Shown here in pieces: positions 1-10,462 of a stretch of DNA of 64,000 bases. Under the pieces are notes generated by a model. The model saw only the letters and a program-made list of their open reading frames with translations. It was not told the DNA's origin and did no database searches. Origin of the DNA: Massilia endophytica (lineage in GTDB: Bacteria; Pseudomonadota; Gammaproteobacteria; Burkholderiales; Burkholderiaceae_D); the NCBI RefSeq assembly GCF_021165955.1, contig NZ_CP088952.1, forward strand, positions 1,612,001 to 1,676,000, read 5' to 3'. Made by a program: the position numbers and the translations under genes. How positions within the stretch are numbered: position 1 is the stretch's first letter; each line of letters opens with the position of its first letter.

Positions 1-2
1 CC

Positions 3-1943
3 GCGCCGGGCCAGAAAGCCGCGATGCCCGAGATGTTCTCGCCGGAGCTGGCCACGCTGGTCGATGCACCGCCCGCCTCGCCGGAGGACTGGCTCTTCGA
101 GATCAAGTTCGACGGCTACCGCATGCTGGCGCGGATCGACGGCAAGGACATCCGCCTCATCACCCGCAACGGAAACGACTGGACGGACAAGCTCCTGCCA
201 CTGCGTGACACGCTGGCGAAGCTGAAGCTGCCCAAGGGCTGGTATGACGGCGAGATAGTGGTGCACGACGAAGCGGGGCGGCCCAATTTCGGCCTGCTGC
301 AGCAGGCTTTCGACGGCAGCAACAGCGCCAATATCGTCTACTTCCTCTTCGACGCGCCTTTCCTGGACGGTTACGACCTGCGCGATGTGCCGCTGGAGCA
401 GCGGCGCGAGCTCCTGCAGACGGTGATGGACAAGGTGGACAGCGACGTTGTGCGCTTCAGCGCTGCCTTGGACGCGCCGCCGCAGGACATGGTGGCAGCG
501 GCCTGCCGCATGGGCCTCGAAGGCATCATCGGCAAGCGGCGCGATTCTGTCTATGTATCGCGCCGTTCGCCGGAATGGATCAAGCTCAAATGCGCGCAGC
601 GGCAGGAATTCGTCATTGGCGGCTATACGGATCCGAAAGGAGGACGCATCGGCATCGGCTCGCTCCTGCTTGGCTACTACGGAGATGACGGAAAGCTGCA
701 CTACGCGGGCAACGTCGGCGCCGGATTCAATGAAAGTACGCTGCGCGACATCACTGCGCGGCTCAAGAAGCTGGCGGCGGACAGCAGCCCCTTCGCTCCA
801 TCGCGGTCCATCGACAAGAAGGCGCACTGGGTCAAGCCCACTTTGGTAGCCGAAGTGAGTTTCGGCGAATGGACGGGCAGCGGCTCGATACGGCACTCCG
901 TATTCCAGGGCCTGCGCAGTGACAAGAAGGCCCGCAGCATCACGCGCGAAAAAGCCGCGCATGTGGAGGATATCGTGCACACAGATCACAACACCATTAC
1001 CAAGGCTTCGGCGCCGCGGCGCAAGGCCGCGGCCGCGAAGGACGAACCGGAGCAGGTGGAAAGCAAGCTGCCTGCCTCGCTCAAGGTCACCAATCCCGAC
1101 CGCGTGATCGATCCGGCGAGCGGCACCACCAAGATAGGGCTGGTGCGCTACTACGCATTGGTCAGTGAGCTGATGCTGGAGCACATGAAGGGCAGGCCGG
1201 TCGCGCTGGTGCGGGCGCCGGCGGGCGTGGGCGGAGAGCTCTTCTTCCAGAAGCACTCCGAGGTCGGCAAGCTGCCGGGCGTCAAACAGTTCCCCCAGGA
1301 GCTGGACCCAGACCACCCGCCCATGCTCGAAGTGGCGACGATGCAGGGGCTGCTCTCTTCTGCCCAGTGGAACGTGGTCGAATTCCACACCCAGAACGCC
1401 TTCGGCAAGAACTACGAAAAGCCCAACCGCATGATCTTCGACCTCGACCCCGGGCAAGGGGTGACCTGGCCGATGATCCAGGAAGCGGCGCAGCTGATGC
1501 ACGCCTTCCTCGAAGAACTCGGGCTGCCCGCCTTCCTGAAAACGAGCGGCGGGAAAGGCCTGCACGTGGTGGTTCCCATCAAGCCGCAGCACGACTGGGA
1601 CACGGTGAAGGCGTTCACGCGGGCGATCGTCGAACACATGGCCATCACGCTGCCCGACCGGTTCGCCTTCAAGAGCGGTCCGAAGAACCGGGTGGGCAAG
1701 ATCTTCATCGACTACCTGCGCAACGGCCGCGGCGCGACGACGGTGGCCGCATGGTCCGCGCGCACGCGGGCGGGGCTCGGCATCAGCGTTCCCGTGCGCT
1801 GGGACGAGCTAGCGCACTTGCGCAGCGGCGACCAGTGGACCGTGCAAACGGTCCACGAGCGCCTCGACATCGGCAACGAACCCTGGGCCGACTACAGCAA
1901 GAGCGCCGTCAGCATCACCAAAGCCATGAAACAGCTCGCCTAA
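3..1943 (+). CDS. ligD: ATP-dependent DNA ligase D, 3' part (N terminus outside window)
   Basis: NHEJ enzyme that joins double-strand breaks together with Ku. The open frame runs in from the window edge: codons before the first ATG at 24 remain in frame and match the usual LigD linker, so the gene is cut and an N-terminal phosphoesterase domain may lie upstream. Counting from the ATG at 24, the ligase domain begins at once with the nucleotidyl-transfer motif KFDGYRM (Lys28) and extends to about residue 310. A basic Ala-rich linker follows, then the polymerase/primase domain (about 365-639) with the DLDPG metal-binding motif and SGGKGLH. It is convergent with ku, separated by a hairpin repeat doublet. 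Family assignment is secure. Confidence 0.95.
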   Translation, partial: APGQKAAMPEMFSPELATLVDAPPASPEDWLFEIKFDGYRMLARIDGKDIRLITRNGNDWTDKLLPLRDTLAKLKLPKGWYDGEIVVHDEAGRPNFGLLQQAFDGSNSANIVYFLFDAPFLDGYDLRDVPLEQRRELLQTVMDKVDSDVVRFSAALDAPPQDMVAAACRMGLEGIIGKRRDSVYVSRRSPEWIKLKCAQRQEFVIGGYTDPKGGRIGIGSLLLGYYGDDGKLHYAGNVGAGFNESTLRDITARLKKLAADSSPFAPSRSIDKKAHWVKPTLVAEVSFGEWTGSGSIRHSVFQGLRSDKKARSITREKAAHVEDIVHTDHNTITKASAPRRKAAAAKDEPEQVESKLPASLKVTNPDRVIDPASGTTKIGLVRYYALVSELMLEHMKGRPVALVRAPAGVGGELFFQKHSEVGKLPGVKQFPQELDPDHPPMLEVATMQGLLSSAQWNVVEFHTQNAFGKNYEKPNRMIFDLDPGQGVTWPMIQEAAQLMHAFLEELGLPAFLKTSGGKGLHVVVPIKPQHDWDTVKAFTRAIVEHMAITLPDRFAFKSGPKNRVGKIFIDYLRNGRGATTVAAWSARTRAGLGISVPVRWDELAHLRSGDQWTVQTVHERLDIGNEPWADYSKSAVSITKAMKQLA

Positions 1944-1945
1944 TG

Positions 1946-2066
1946 CTCAGTCCGTGTCACCTTCTGGTGCCAGGGAAGAAAGTGGGACACGGGCTCAGCC
2001 CTGTCGCGCTAGCGCCGAGTTCGTGTCTCATTTTCTTCCCTGGCACCAGAGTGTGACACGGGCTGG
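1946..2066. repeat. Hairpin repeat doublet between ligD and ku
   Basis: Two copies, in inverted orientation, of the unit built on GTGTCC...CTGGTGCCAGGGAAGAAA...GGACAC. Each unit can fold into a stem of roughly 14 bp. It lies between two convergent genes, so it may act as a bidirectional terminator. Copies occur at 4161-4288, 7761-7816 and 40581-40708, with a variant at 16116-16168. Confidence 0.8.
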
Positions 2067-2073
2067 ACCGTAG

Positions 2074-3075
2074 CTAGGCTGCCTTGCGGCGGGTGGCGGT
2101 CTTGGTGGCGGTAGTGCGCTTGGCAGCGGACTTGGCGGCTGTCTTGGCCGGCGCGCGGGCGGTGGTGCGGCGGCTTGTGGCGGCTGTCGATGCCGATTTG
2201 CGCGGCTTCGGCGGGGCGACGTCTTCTTCCTCTTCGGCTTCTTCCTCAACATCTTCCGCCGCGGCCTTTCCCTTCCCGCCTTTGGCGCCAAGGCTCTGCT
2301 TCAGCAGTGCGACCAGGTCGATGACGTTGCCCGACGGCGCCGCTTCCTCGTCCTTCGAGGGCATGGTGATGGTCTTGGTCTGCTTGGCCGCGATTTTCTG
2401 CTCGACCAGCTTCAGCACGTCGTCATGGTAGGTGTTGTGGTACTGCTCGGGGTGCCACTCCTCGCTCATGCCTTCCACCAGCGACAGCGCCATCTGCAGC
2501 TCCTTGTCGCTGATGCCGGCTGCCTTCGTTCCTTTGGCAGGCAGCTTCAGCCCTTCGGTATCGCGGATCTCATCGGCGTAGCGCAGGGTGTTCATGATGA
2601 TGCCTTCCTCTCCCGCCACCAGCGCGCACAGGTGCTGCTTGGTGCGGATGACCACCGTGGCGATGGCGATCTTGCCCGCCTTGCGCAGCGTTTCGCGCAG
2701 CAGGGCGTAGACCTTGTCGCCGCCGCGTCCGGGCGCGAGGTAGTAGGGCGTCTCGTAGAAGGTGAGCGGCACTTCGCTGAAGTCCACGAAGGCCAGGATG
2801 TCGATGGTCTGCGTGGCCTTCACGTTGGCGCGCTTCAGGTCTTCGTCCGAGAGCACGACGTATTCGCCGCTCTTGTATTCGTAACCCTTGACGATGTTGT
2901 CCCAGCTGACTTCCTTGTTGTTCGACTTGTTGTAGCGCTTGAAGCCGACGGGCGAGAAGTCGCGCTTGTCCAGCATCGTCAGGTCCAGATCGTTCTCCTT
3001 GACGGCCGAATACAGGTCGACGGGAATGTGGACCAGCCCGAAACTGATAGCGCCTTTCCAGAGCGAGCGGGCCAT
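2074..3075 (-). CDS. ku: Ku protein, NHEJ DNA-end binding
   Basis: A 333-residue bacterial Ku homodimer subunit that binds DNA ends and recruits LigD. The N terminus (ARSLWKGAISFGLVHIPV) is the classic Ku start, and the beta-barrel core covers about residues 1-255. The C-terminal tail (about 270-333) is acidic first, then Lys/Arg/Ala/Thr-rich, like the extended tails that help some bacterial Ku proteins bind and thread along DNA. Only 9 bases separate its start from the stop of the upstream SDR gene, so the two are probably cotranscribed. It faces ligD. Confidence 0.96.
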   Translation of the reverse strand: MARSLWKGAISFGLVHIPVDLYSAVKENDLDLTMLDKRDFSPVGFKRYNKSNNKEVSWDNIVKGYEYKSGEYVVLSDEDLKRANVKATQTIDILAFVDFSEVPLTFYETPYYLAPGRGGDKVYALLRETLRKAGKIAIATVVIRTKQHLCALVAGEEGIIMNTLRYADEIRDTEGLKLPAKGTKAAGISDKELQMALSLVEGMSEEWHPEQYHNTYHDDVLKLVEQKIAAKQTKTITMPSKDEEAAPSGNVIDLVALLKQSLGAKGGKGKAAAEDVEEEAEEEEDVAPPKPRKSASTAATSRRTTARAPAKTAAKSAAKRTTATKTATRRKAA

Positions 3076-3084
3076 GATGTTCTC

Positions 3085-4068
3085 CTATTCTCCGACGCTG
3101 CCTGTAATGGGCAGCACAATGCCGCTGATATAACTGGCGCAGCTGGGTGCGGCCAGGAAGACGTAGGCTGGCGACAGCTCTTCCGGCTGCGCCGGGCGCT
3201 TCATGTCCGTGGAGCTGCCGAACTGCGCGATCTTGTCCGGCGTCTGATCGGCCGGGTTCAGCGGCGTCCACACCGGGCCCGGTGCAATCGCGTTGACGCG
3301 GATGCCTTTCTCCATCAGGTTCGCCGCCAGCGACATGGTGAAGGCGTGGATGGCGCCCTTGGTGGAGGAGTAGTCGAGCAGCTTCTTCGACCCCTGCAGG
3401 CCGGTCACCGAACCCGTGTTGATAATGGAGGCGCCTTGCTTCAGATGGGGCAGGGCGGCCTTGGCCATGTGGAAGTAGCCGTAGATATTCGTCTTCATGG
3501 TCAGGTCGAAGCGCTCCTCGGTCAGGTCCTCCAGCGAATCCGCATGCTCCTGGAAGGCCGCGTTGTTGACGAGGATGTCCAGCCGCCCGAAGGCCTGCAC
3601 GGTCTCCTCCACCGCGTGGCGGCAGAACAGCGGATCGCGCACGTCGCCCGGAAGGAGGATGCAGCGCTGGCCTTCCGCCTCCACGCAGCGTTTGGTCTCG
3701 ACGGCGTCCTCCTGCTCGTCGCTGAGGTAGACGAGGGCCACATCGGCGCCTTCGCGCGCATACAGCACGGCCACGGCGCGGCCGATGCCCGAATCGCCGC
3801 CGGTGACGATGGCGGCCATGCCGTGCAGCTTGCCGCTGCCGCAATAGCCGGGCGCCATGAACTGGGGCTTGAGCTGCATCTCGGCCTCGATGCCCGGTTT
3901 TTCCAGGTGCTGCTGGGGCATGGGCGGCACGGGGAACTCATGGGTTCCCGCCTGCGACGCCTCCGGCTTCTGCTCCTGTTTGCCTTTGGCCTGGTCTTTC
4001 TCGTCCTGCCGCTGCTGGATGTCGCGCTGCAGGTTACCGGCGTTCGCCTGATTCTCGGAACTTGCCAT
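3085..4068 (-). CDS. SDR-family oxidoreductase (YghA-like)
   Basis: A 327-residue short-chain dehydrogenase/reductase. The start at 4068 is chosen because AAGGAGAG sits just upstream; the longer frame runs into the hairpin repeat. The first ~75 residues are a charged Gln/Lys-rich extension as in YghA-type SDRs. Then come the NAD(P)-binding TGGDSGIGRA motif, NNA, and the catalytic Tyr-Lys pair in YSSTKGA. The substrate cannot be told from sequence; homologues are often stress-associated. It probably heads a two-gene unit with ku. Confidence 0.88.
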   Translation of the reverse strand: MASSENQANAGNLQRDIQQRQDEKDQAKGKQEQKPEASQAGTHEFPVPPMPQQHLEKPGIEAEMQLKPQFMAPGYCGSGKLHGMAAIVTGGDSGIGRAVAVLYAREGADVALVYLSDEQEDAVETKRCVEAEGQRCILLPGDVRDPLFCRHAVEETVQAFGRLDILVNNAAFQEHADSLEDLTEERFDLTMKTNIYGYFHMAKAALPHLKQGASIINTGSVTGLQGSKKLLDYSSTKGAIHAFTMSLAANLMEKGIRVNAIAPGPVWTPLNPADQTPDKIAQFGSSTDMKRPAQPEELSPAYVFLAAPSCASYISGIVLPITGSVGE

Positions 4069-4160
4069 GTCTGAGCTCTCCTTATATCGCAAGAGCCCAG
4101 TATTCCCGCTGACCGCGCCGCCCACCGTGCGCTCCTTCACATATAAGGCCGCCCGCCACG

Positions 4161-4288
4161 GCCCAGCCCGTGTCCACTTCTGGTGCCAGGGAAGAAAAGT
4201 GGACACGGCCTCAGCCCTAAGGTGGCTAGTGTTGAGATCGTGTCCACTTTTCTTCCCTGGCACCAGATTGAGACACGAACTCAGCCGT
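4161..4288. repeat. Hairpin repeat doublet upstream of the SulP gene
   Basis: Second doublet of the window's hairpin family (GTGTCCACTT, CTGGTGCCAGGGAAG, AAGTGGACAC arms, then an inverted copy). Unlike the copies at convergent gene ends, it lies between divergent genes and fills most of the 256-base gap between the SDR and SulP genes. Confidence 0.8.
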
Positions 4289-4324
4289 GGTAGGCTTGCG
4301 TCTTTCGGAATGGATGGGTTTTGC

Positions 4325-5971
4325 ATGCTGCAATGGCTGAGGCAATATCGGCGCGCGGCGCTGGCGGGGGATGCCGGCGCCGGCGTCGTGGTCGCCATGA
4401 TGTTGATTCCACAGGGGATGGCTTACGCCCTGGTCGCCGGCCTGCCGCCCGTCGCGGGCCTGTACGCCAGCATCCTGCCGCCGATCGTCTATGCGCTGTT
4501 CGGCAGCAGCATGACGCAGTCGGTCGGCCCTATGGCCATCGTGTCGCTCATGACCGGGGCCGTGATTGCCCCGCTCGCACCCGCCGGGTCGGGCCTGCAT
4601 GCCGTCCTGGCCGCCCAGCTGGCCCTCGTGGCGGGCCTCGTGCTGCTGCTGTGCGGCATCCTGCGCATGGGCTTCCTGGCCAGTTTCTTCTCGCGCCCGG
4701 TGATGAGCGGCTTTACCGTGGGCTCGGCCCTCGTCATTGCCTACGGACAGCTAAAGCCGCTCTTCGGCGCCCAGCTGCCTGACTATCACCTGCCCAGCGC
4801 GGCGCTGGGGCTCGGCTCTGTCGTGCTCCTGGTGCTGGCCCGCCGCTATCTTTCGCCTCTCCTGCAGCGCTGCGGCATGGCCGCTTCCCGCGCCGAGATC
4901 GCCTCCAAGCTGGGGCCCATGCTCGTGGTACTGGGCGCTACCGGCCTGGTCTGGGTGCTGGGCCTCGACACGCGCGGCGTCGCCGTCACCGGCCCGGTGC
5001 CGTCCGGACTGCCCCAGCTCAACCTGGCTGTGTCGCAGGAGCACTGGTATGCCTTGCTCAAGCCCGGTCTTCTGCTCGGCTTCATTATTTTCCTGATGAG
5101 CATGTCCGCCGCCCAGACCCTCGCCCTCAAGCGGCAGGAAAAGCTGGTGAGCAACCAGGAGCTGATCGGCCTGGGCGCCGCGAACGTGGCGAGCATGCTC
5201 AGCGGTGGGATGGCGGTGACGGGGAGCCTGTCGCGCTCGGCCGTCAATTTCGCGGCCGGCGCCAATACGCCGCTTGCCAGCGTGATCAGCGCCGTGCTGC
5301 TGGCCCTGGCCCTCGTGGCCCCGACCGGTTGGCTGGCCTGGCTGCCGCTGCCGGTGCTGGCCGCGACCATTATCGTGGCCGTGCTGGGCATGCTGGAACT
5401 CGATACGCTGCGCACCGCCTGGCGCTACGACCGCGCCGACGCCCTGGCCTGGGCCGTCACCTGCATCGGCGTGCTGGTCCTCGGTATCGAGGCTGGCGTG
5501 GTGGTGGGCGTGGTGCTGTCCATGGGCACCCTGATCTGGCGCGCCAGCCGTCCCCACATCGCGGTGCTGGGCCGCATCGCGGGCACCGAGCATTTCCGCA
5601 ACGTGGACCGGTATCCCGCCGAGACCCAGCCGGAAATGCTGGTGCTGCGCGTGGACGCCAATCTTTTCTTCGGCAATATGGAGGCGGTGACCGGGCGCGT
5701 GGAAGACGAGTTGCGCACCCATCCCACGGCGCGCGACCTGGTGCTCGTGATGTCCGCCGTGAACTCCATCGACACGACGGCGCTGTTCGCCCTGGCCGAG
5801 TTGAACGCCAGCCTGCAGCGGCGCGGCATCGGCCTGCATCTGGCCGAAGTGAAGGGCCCGGTCATGGACCGCCTGCGCGAAAGCAGCCTGCCCGAACGCC
5901 TGAACGGCAAGATTTTCCTCAGCACGGCCATCGCGGCCGACTTCCTCCATTCCCGTAAAGGACATTCATGA
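4325..5971 (+). CDS. SulP-family anion permease with STAS domain
   Basis: A 548-residue inner-membrane transporter of the SLC26/SulP family, which moves sulfate, bicarbonate or dicarboxylates. The N terminus carries the SulP signature region (VVVAMMLIPQGMAYALVAGL). About ten to twelve hydrophobic segments follow up to about residue 430, then a cytosolic STAS domain to the end. An in-frame ATG at 4310 is an alternative start. The stop overlaps the next gene's start as ATGA, so the two are probably translated from one message. The substrate cannot be predicted. Confidence 0.92.
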   Translation: MLQWLRQYRRAALAGDAGAGVVVAMMLIPQGMAYALVAGLPPVAGLYASILPPIVYALFGSSMTQSVGPMAIVSLMTGAVIAPLAPAGSGLHAVLAAQLALVAGLVLLLCGILRMGFLASFFSRPVMSGFTVGSALVIAYGQLKPLFGAQLPDYHLPSAALGLGSVVLLVLARRYLSPLLQRCGMAASRAEIASKLGPMLVVLGATGLVWVLGLDTRGVAVTGPVPSGLPQLNLAVSQEHWYALLKPGLLLGFIIFLMSMSAAQTLALKRQEKLVSNQELIGLGAANVASMLSGGMAVTGSLSRSAVNFAAGANTPLASVISAVLLALALVAPTGWLAWLPLPVLAATIIVAVLGMLELDTLRTAWRYDRADALAWAVTCIGVLVLGIEAGVVVGVVLSMGTLIWRASRPHIAVLGRIAGTEHFRNVDRYPAETQPEMLVLRVDANLFFGNMEAVTGRVEDELRTHPTARDLVLVMSAVNSIDTTALFALAELNASLQRRGIGLHLAEVKGPVMDRLRESSLPERLNGKIFLSTAIAADFLHSRKGHS

Positions 5972-7710
5972 AGCCTTCGAGTATCGTGCTCGCCCTGTCG
6001 CTGGCCTTCGCCGCCAGCCTGCCCGCCAGCGCCGCCGCACCATCGGCCGATGCGAAGTTCCGCGCCATCCATACGCAGGAATGGAAGTGGCGCCAGAGCC
6101 AGCACCTGGAAGACGACGAGGACGATACCGATGCCATCCGCCCCGACCTGCCGCGCGTGGATGCCGCCACCCAGCTGGCCCGCCAGCGCTACTGGGAAGG
6201 TGTGCTCAAGCAGCTCGATGCGCTGCAGCCCTCGCGCCTCTCGCCCGCGGAGCAGGTGAACTTTGCGGTCTACCGCGCGCAGATCGCGGCGCTGCTGGCC
6301 AACCAGCGCTTCCGCGAGTACGAGAAGCCGGTGAATGCCGATTCGGCCTTCTGGTCCAATCTCGCGGGCGAGTCGCGCAAGCCTTTCCGCACCGTTGAGG
6401 ATTACCACAATTACGTCCGCCAGCTGAACGACGTGCCGCGCTACTTCCGCGAGGAGATGGACAATATGCGCGCGGGCCTGCAGCGCGGCTTCACCGCGCC
6501 CAAGGTTACCCTGATGGGCCGCAATAAATCCGTGGCCGCTGTCGCCGAGGCGAAACCGGAGGACGTGGCCTTCTTCAAGCCCTTCAAGAACATGCCATCC
6601 ACCATTCCGGCAGCGGAGCAGGCAAGCCTGCGCGAAGCGGGCCTGAAGGCGATTCGCGAATCCGTGCTGCCTGCGCATGCAGCCTTGCTGCAATTCCTGC
6701 GCACCGAGTACCTGCCGCGCGCAACGGAGACTCTCGCGGCCGAGAGCCTGCCGGATGGGAAGGCCTATTACCAATCCAAGATCGTGGAATTCACCACCAC
6801 GAACCTGAGCGCGGAGCAGATCCACCAGATCGGACTTGAGGAAATGCGCAAGATCCGGGCCGAAATGGAACAGGTGATGGCGCAGGTGGGCTTCAAGGAC
6901 GGCCTGCCTGCCTTCCTGCAGTTCCTGCGTACCGATCCGCAGTTCTATGCGAAGACGCCGGAAGAACTGCTGATGCGCGCGGCCTGGATCTCCAAGAAGT
7001 TCGACGCCAAGGCAGGCCAGTACTTCGGCCGCCTGCCGCGCAGCCGCTTCGCCATCATCCCGGTGCCGCCGGAGCAGGCGCCGTATTACACCTCCGGCCG
7101 CGGCGGTCCGGGCGTCTACCTGGTGAATACCTACAATCTCCCGGCCCGCGCGTTGTACAGCCTTCCCGCACTGACCCTGCACGAGTCCGCCCCCGGCCAC
7201 GCCTTCCAGATGCCGGTGGCGCTGGAGCAGACCGGCCGTCCTCCCTTCCGCAACGCCTATATCTCGGCCTTCGGCGAGGGCTGGGCGCTGTACTCCGAGC
7301 GCCTTGGCACGGAGATGGGCATCTACGAAACGCCATACGAAGTCTTTGGCATGCTCAGTTACCAGGCATGGCGCGCTTCGCGCCTGGTGGTCGACACGGG
7401 CGTCCACGCCAAAGGCTGGACCCGCGAACAGGCGCAGCGCTACCTGATGGAGAACACGGCGCTCTCCGCGCATGAAGTGGAAACGGAAGTGGACCGCTAC
7501 ATTTCCTGGCCGGGACAGGCACTCTCCTATTACCTGGGCGAGATGGCCATCATCGACGCGCGCAAGAAGGCGGAGGGCGCGCTGGGCGCGAAGTTCGACA
7601 TCCGCGCCTTCCACGACACCGTGCTGGAACTGGGCTCCGTGCCGCTGCCCGTGCTGGCCGCGCGCATCGACCGCTTCATTGCCGAAGGCGGGAAGGGGCC
7701 GTACCGATGA
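5968..7710 (+). CDS. DUF885-family secreted protein, probable metallopeptidase-like
   Basis: A 580-residue protein with a Sec signal peptide ending near ASAAA (about residue 23). The body matches the DUF885 family, usually annotated as peptidase-like. The family's HESAPGH motif is at residues 405-411, an HExxxxH arrangement consistent with metal binding. The frame is collinear over the whole length. Its start overlaps the SulP stop by four bases. The likely location is the periplasm; the substrate is unknown. Confidence 0.88.
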   Translation: MKPSSIVLALSLAFAASLPASAAAPSADAKFRAIHTQEWKWRQSQHLEDDEDDTDAIRPDLPRVDAATQLARQRYWEGVLKQLDALQPSRLSPAEQVNFAVYRAQIAALLANQRFREYEKPVNADSAFWSNLAGESRKPFRTVEDYHNYVRQLNDVPRYFREEMDNMRAGLQRGFTAPKVTLMGRNKSVAAVAEAKPEDVAFFKPFKNMPSTIPAAEQASLREAGLKAIRESVLPAHAALLQFLRTEYLPRATETLAAESLPDGKAYYQSKIVEFTTTNLSAEQIHQIGLEEMRKIRAEMEQVMAQVGFKDGLPAFLQFLRTDPQFYAKTPEELLMRAAWISKKFDAKAGQYFGRLPRSRFAIIPVPPEQAPYYTSGRGGPGVYLVNTYNLPARALYSLPALTLHESAPGHAFQMPVALEQTGRPPFRNAYISAFGEGWALYSERLGTEMGIYETPYEVFGMLSYQAWRASRLVVDTGVHAKGWTREQAQRYLMENTALSAHEVETEVDRYISWPGQALSYYLGEMAIIDARKKAEGALGAKFDIRAFHDTVLELGSVPLPVLAARIDRFIAEGGKGPYR

Positions 7711-7760
7711 GGTGGATGCACTCATTGCATTGACTGGCCGCACCGCCAAGGTGCTTCCGG

Positions 7761-7816
7761 CTCAGGCCGTGTCCCACTCTGGTGCCAGGGAAGAATTTGG
7801 GACACGGGCTCAGCGC
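7761..7816. repeat. Single hairpin repeat unit
   Basis: One unit of the window-wide family with arms GTGTCCCA and TGGGACAC around a CTGGTGCCAGGGAAGAA loop. It lies between the DUF885 gene and the urease-beta-like gene, both on the plus strand, where it could act as a terminator or processing site. Confidence 0.7.
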
Positions 7817-7871
7817 CAATGCGCTGGCACGCAACTTGCTGCCTGGATTCCCGATACTGAAGGGAATTCAT

Positions 7872-8147
7872 ATGGGCGCGAAACCTGCAACGGAGACACT
7901 GGAAGAAGGCGAGATCGGCGCGGCCCGGGACGGCGCCACCGTCAGCGTGGTCGTGACCAACCTGGGGCAGCGGCCGGTCCAGGTCGGCTCCCATCTGCAC
8001 TTCTTCGAGGTGGATGGCGCCCTGTCTTTTGAGCGCTGGAAGGCCTACGGACGGCGGCTCGATATCGCGCCCGGCACCGCCCTGCGTTTCGCACCCGGCC
8101 AGCAGCGCACCGTGGCACTGGTGCGGCTGGGGAAGCGTCCGCTCTGA
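7872..8147 (+). CDS. Orphan urease beta-subunit-like protein
   Basis: A 91-residue protein closely resembling urease beta subunit (UreB): the GEI start region, VVVTNLGQRPVQVGSHLHFFEV, the RRLDIAPGTALRF segment and a PGQQRTV strand. It ends about ten to fifteen residues earlier than usual UreB, just after the LVRLG strand, losing the C-terminal region that normally follows. No ureA, ureC or accessory gene is in the window, so it is probably not part of a working urease. The start at 7872 is supported by a GAAGGGA stretch upstream. Its stop directly abuts the stop of the convergent acyltransferase gene. Confidence 0.82.
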   Translation: MGAKPATETLEEGEIGAARDGATVSVVVTNLGQRPVQVGSHLHFFEVDGALSFERWKAYGRRLDIAPGTALRFAPGQQRTVALVRLGKRPL

Positions 8148-8765
8148 TCAGCGCGGCTGCTCGCGCCGCTCGGAAAGAATGATGGGCGCGGCGTTCTCGG
8201 GGTGCTTGCCCTCGTGCCCCGCATAGACGGCGCGGATGGCCGCCATGTCCTGCTCCTGGTCGCCCGTGAGGTAGACGTGGTCCACCACGCTCAGCACCTT
8301 GTTCGGGTAATCCATGTACACCAGGCACAGCGGCACTTTCGCTTCCAGCGCCAGATGGTAGAAGCCGCTCTTCCAGTACGGGCGGTAGCCGCGCGTGCCC
8401 TCCGGCGTAATCGCCAGCCAGTACCAGTCCGCCGAATGCATGCGCGCTGCCTGGCGCTGGATCATGCCGGTCTTGGCGCTGCGGTCCACCGGTTCGCCGC
8501 CGCGCGCGCGGAACCAGGAGCCCAGCAGGGGAATGCGGAACAGGGAGTCCTTGGCGAGCCAGCGGAAGGGCAGGCCGATGGCCCATTTGCCGAATACGCC
8601 CACCATGAAATCCCAGTTCGAGGTGTGCGGATAAACGACAGCGATTCCGCGCGGGCCGGGCAGCGGACGATAGCGCATCTGCCAGCCAAACAGATTGAGC
8701 ACGCTCAAAGCCAGGCGCTGCTTTTGAGATGGCAGTTTGTCCGGCGTTAGCCTATAGTTATCCAT
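8148..8765 (-). CDS. 1-acylglycerol-3-phosphate acyltransferase-like protein
   Basis: A 205-residue PlsC-type acyltransferase. The catalytic HX4D box is visible as HTSNWD near residue 47, and the acceptor-binding EGTR motif sits near residue 122. The family transfers acyl groups to lysophospholipids or related glycerolipids at the inner membrane; the exact acceptor is unknown. Its 3' end touches the 3' end of the urease-beta-like gene. The 143 bases upstream, shared with the divergent sigma-54 activator gene, contain an AT-rich stretch around 8795-8820 that could hold promoters. Confidence 0.88.
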   Translation of the reverse strand: MDNYRLTPDKLPSQKQRLALSVLNLFGWQMRYRPLPGPRGIAVVYPHTSNWDFMVGVFGKWAIGLPFRWLAKDSLFRIPLLGSWFRARGGEPVDRSAKTGMIQRQAARMHSADWYWLAITPEGTRGYRPYWKSGFYHLALEAKVPLCLVYMDYPNKVLSVVDHVYLTGDQEQDMAAIRAVYAGHEGKHPENAAPIILSERREQPR

Positions 8766-8908
8766 ACGTTCTCCCCATTTTGCCGGAATTGCACCATTAA
8801 TAAATATTCATTTCATGTGGTGAAATTCCGCGGACGCATTCTATCCGGGCTTGTGCCGCACAGCAAGCAAAGGCCGGGCCGCCCACCGTAGCGCGAGAGA
8901 AGGGAACA

Positions 8909-10270
<1,362 letters not shown>

Positions 10271-10300
10271 CAGCCGTGTCTGCTGTCTCAGCCGTGTGAC
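10271..10300 (+). promoter_or_regulatory. Candidate upstream activator sites (direct repeat)
   Basis: CAGCCGTGT occurs at 10271-10279 and again at 10289-10297, 18 bases apart. The second copy runs into GTGTGACAC, a small dyad. They lie about 150-175 bases upstream of the -24/-12 promoter, a normal distance for sigma-54 enhancer sites, and directly after the activator gene. Binding is inferred only. Confidence 0.4.
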
Positions 10301-10447
10301 ACTCAGCGGCCCCGCCCGCACAGGGAAAGCTGAAACAGTCCAGTAACAGGGAAGCGACATCCCCATCCGCTTCCGTTCCTTCGCATCAGGCCGCTCGCCC
10401 GAGAATTCCCATGTGATTTCAAGCGCTTGGCGCATGGCGCAGGCCGG

Positions 10448-10462
10448 TGGCATCAAGCTTGC
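10448..10462 (+). promoter_or_regulatory. Sigma-54 (-24/-12) promoter of the amyloid-like operon
   Basis: TGGCATCAAGCTTGC matches the RpoN consensus TGGCAC-N5-TTGC at all but one of the fixed positions, with the required ten bases between the GG and GC dinucleotides. Transcription would start near 10473, about 60 bases before the first gene of the operon. A sigma-54 activator gene lies just upstream. Confidence 0.82.

Noticed and set aside
2425..4074. A 549-codon plus-strand open frame opposite ku and the SDR gene
   Set aside because: It lies fully antisense to two clear genes, has low-complexity His/Gly/Arg/Ala composition, and no recognisable domain; long antisense frames are common at this GC content.
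7872..8147. A functional urease locus
   Set aside because: Only a shortened beta-subunit-like gene is present; no ureA, ureC or accessory genes.
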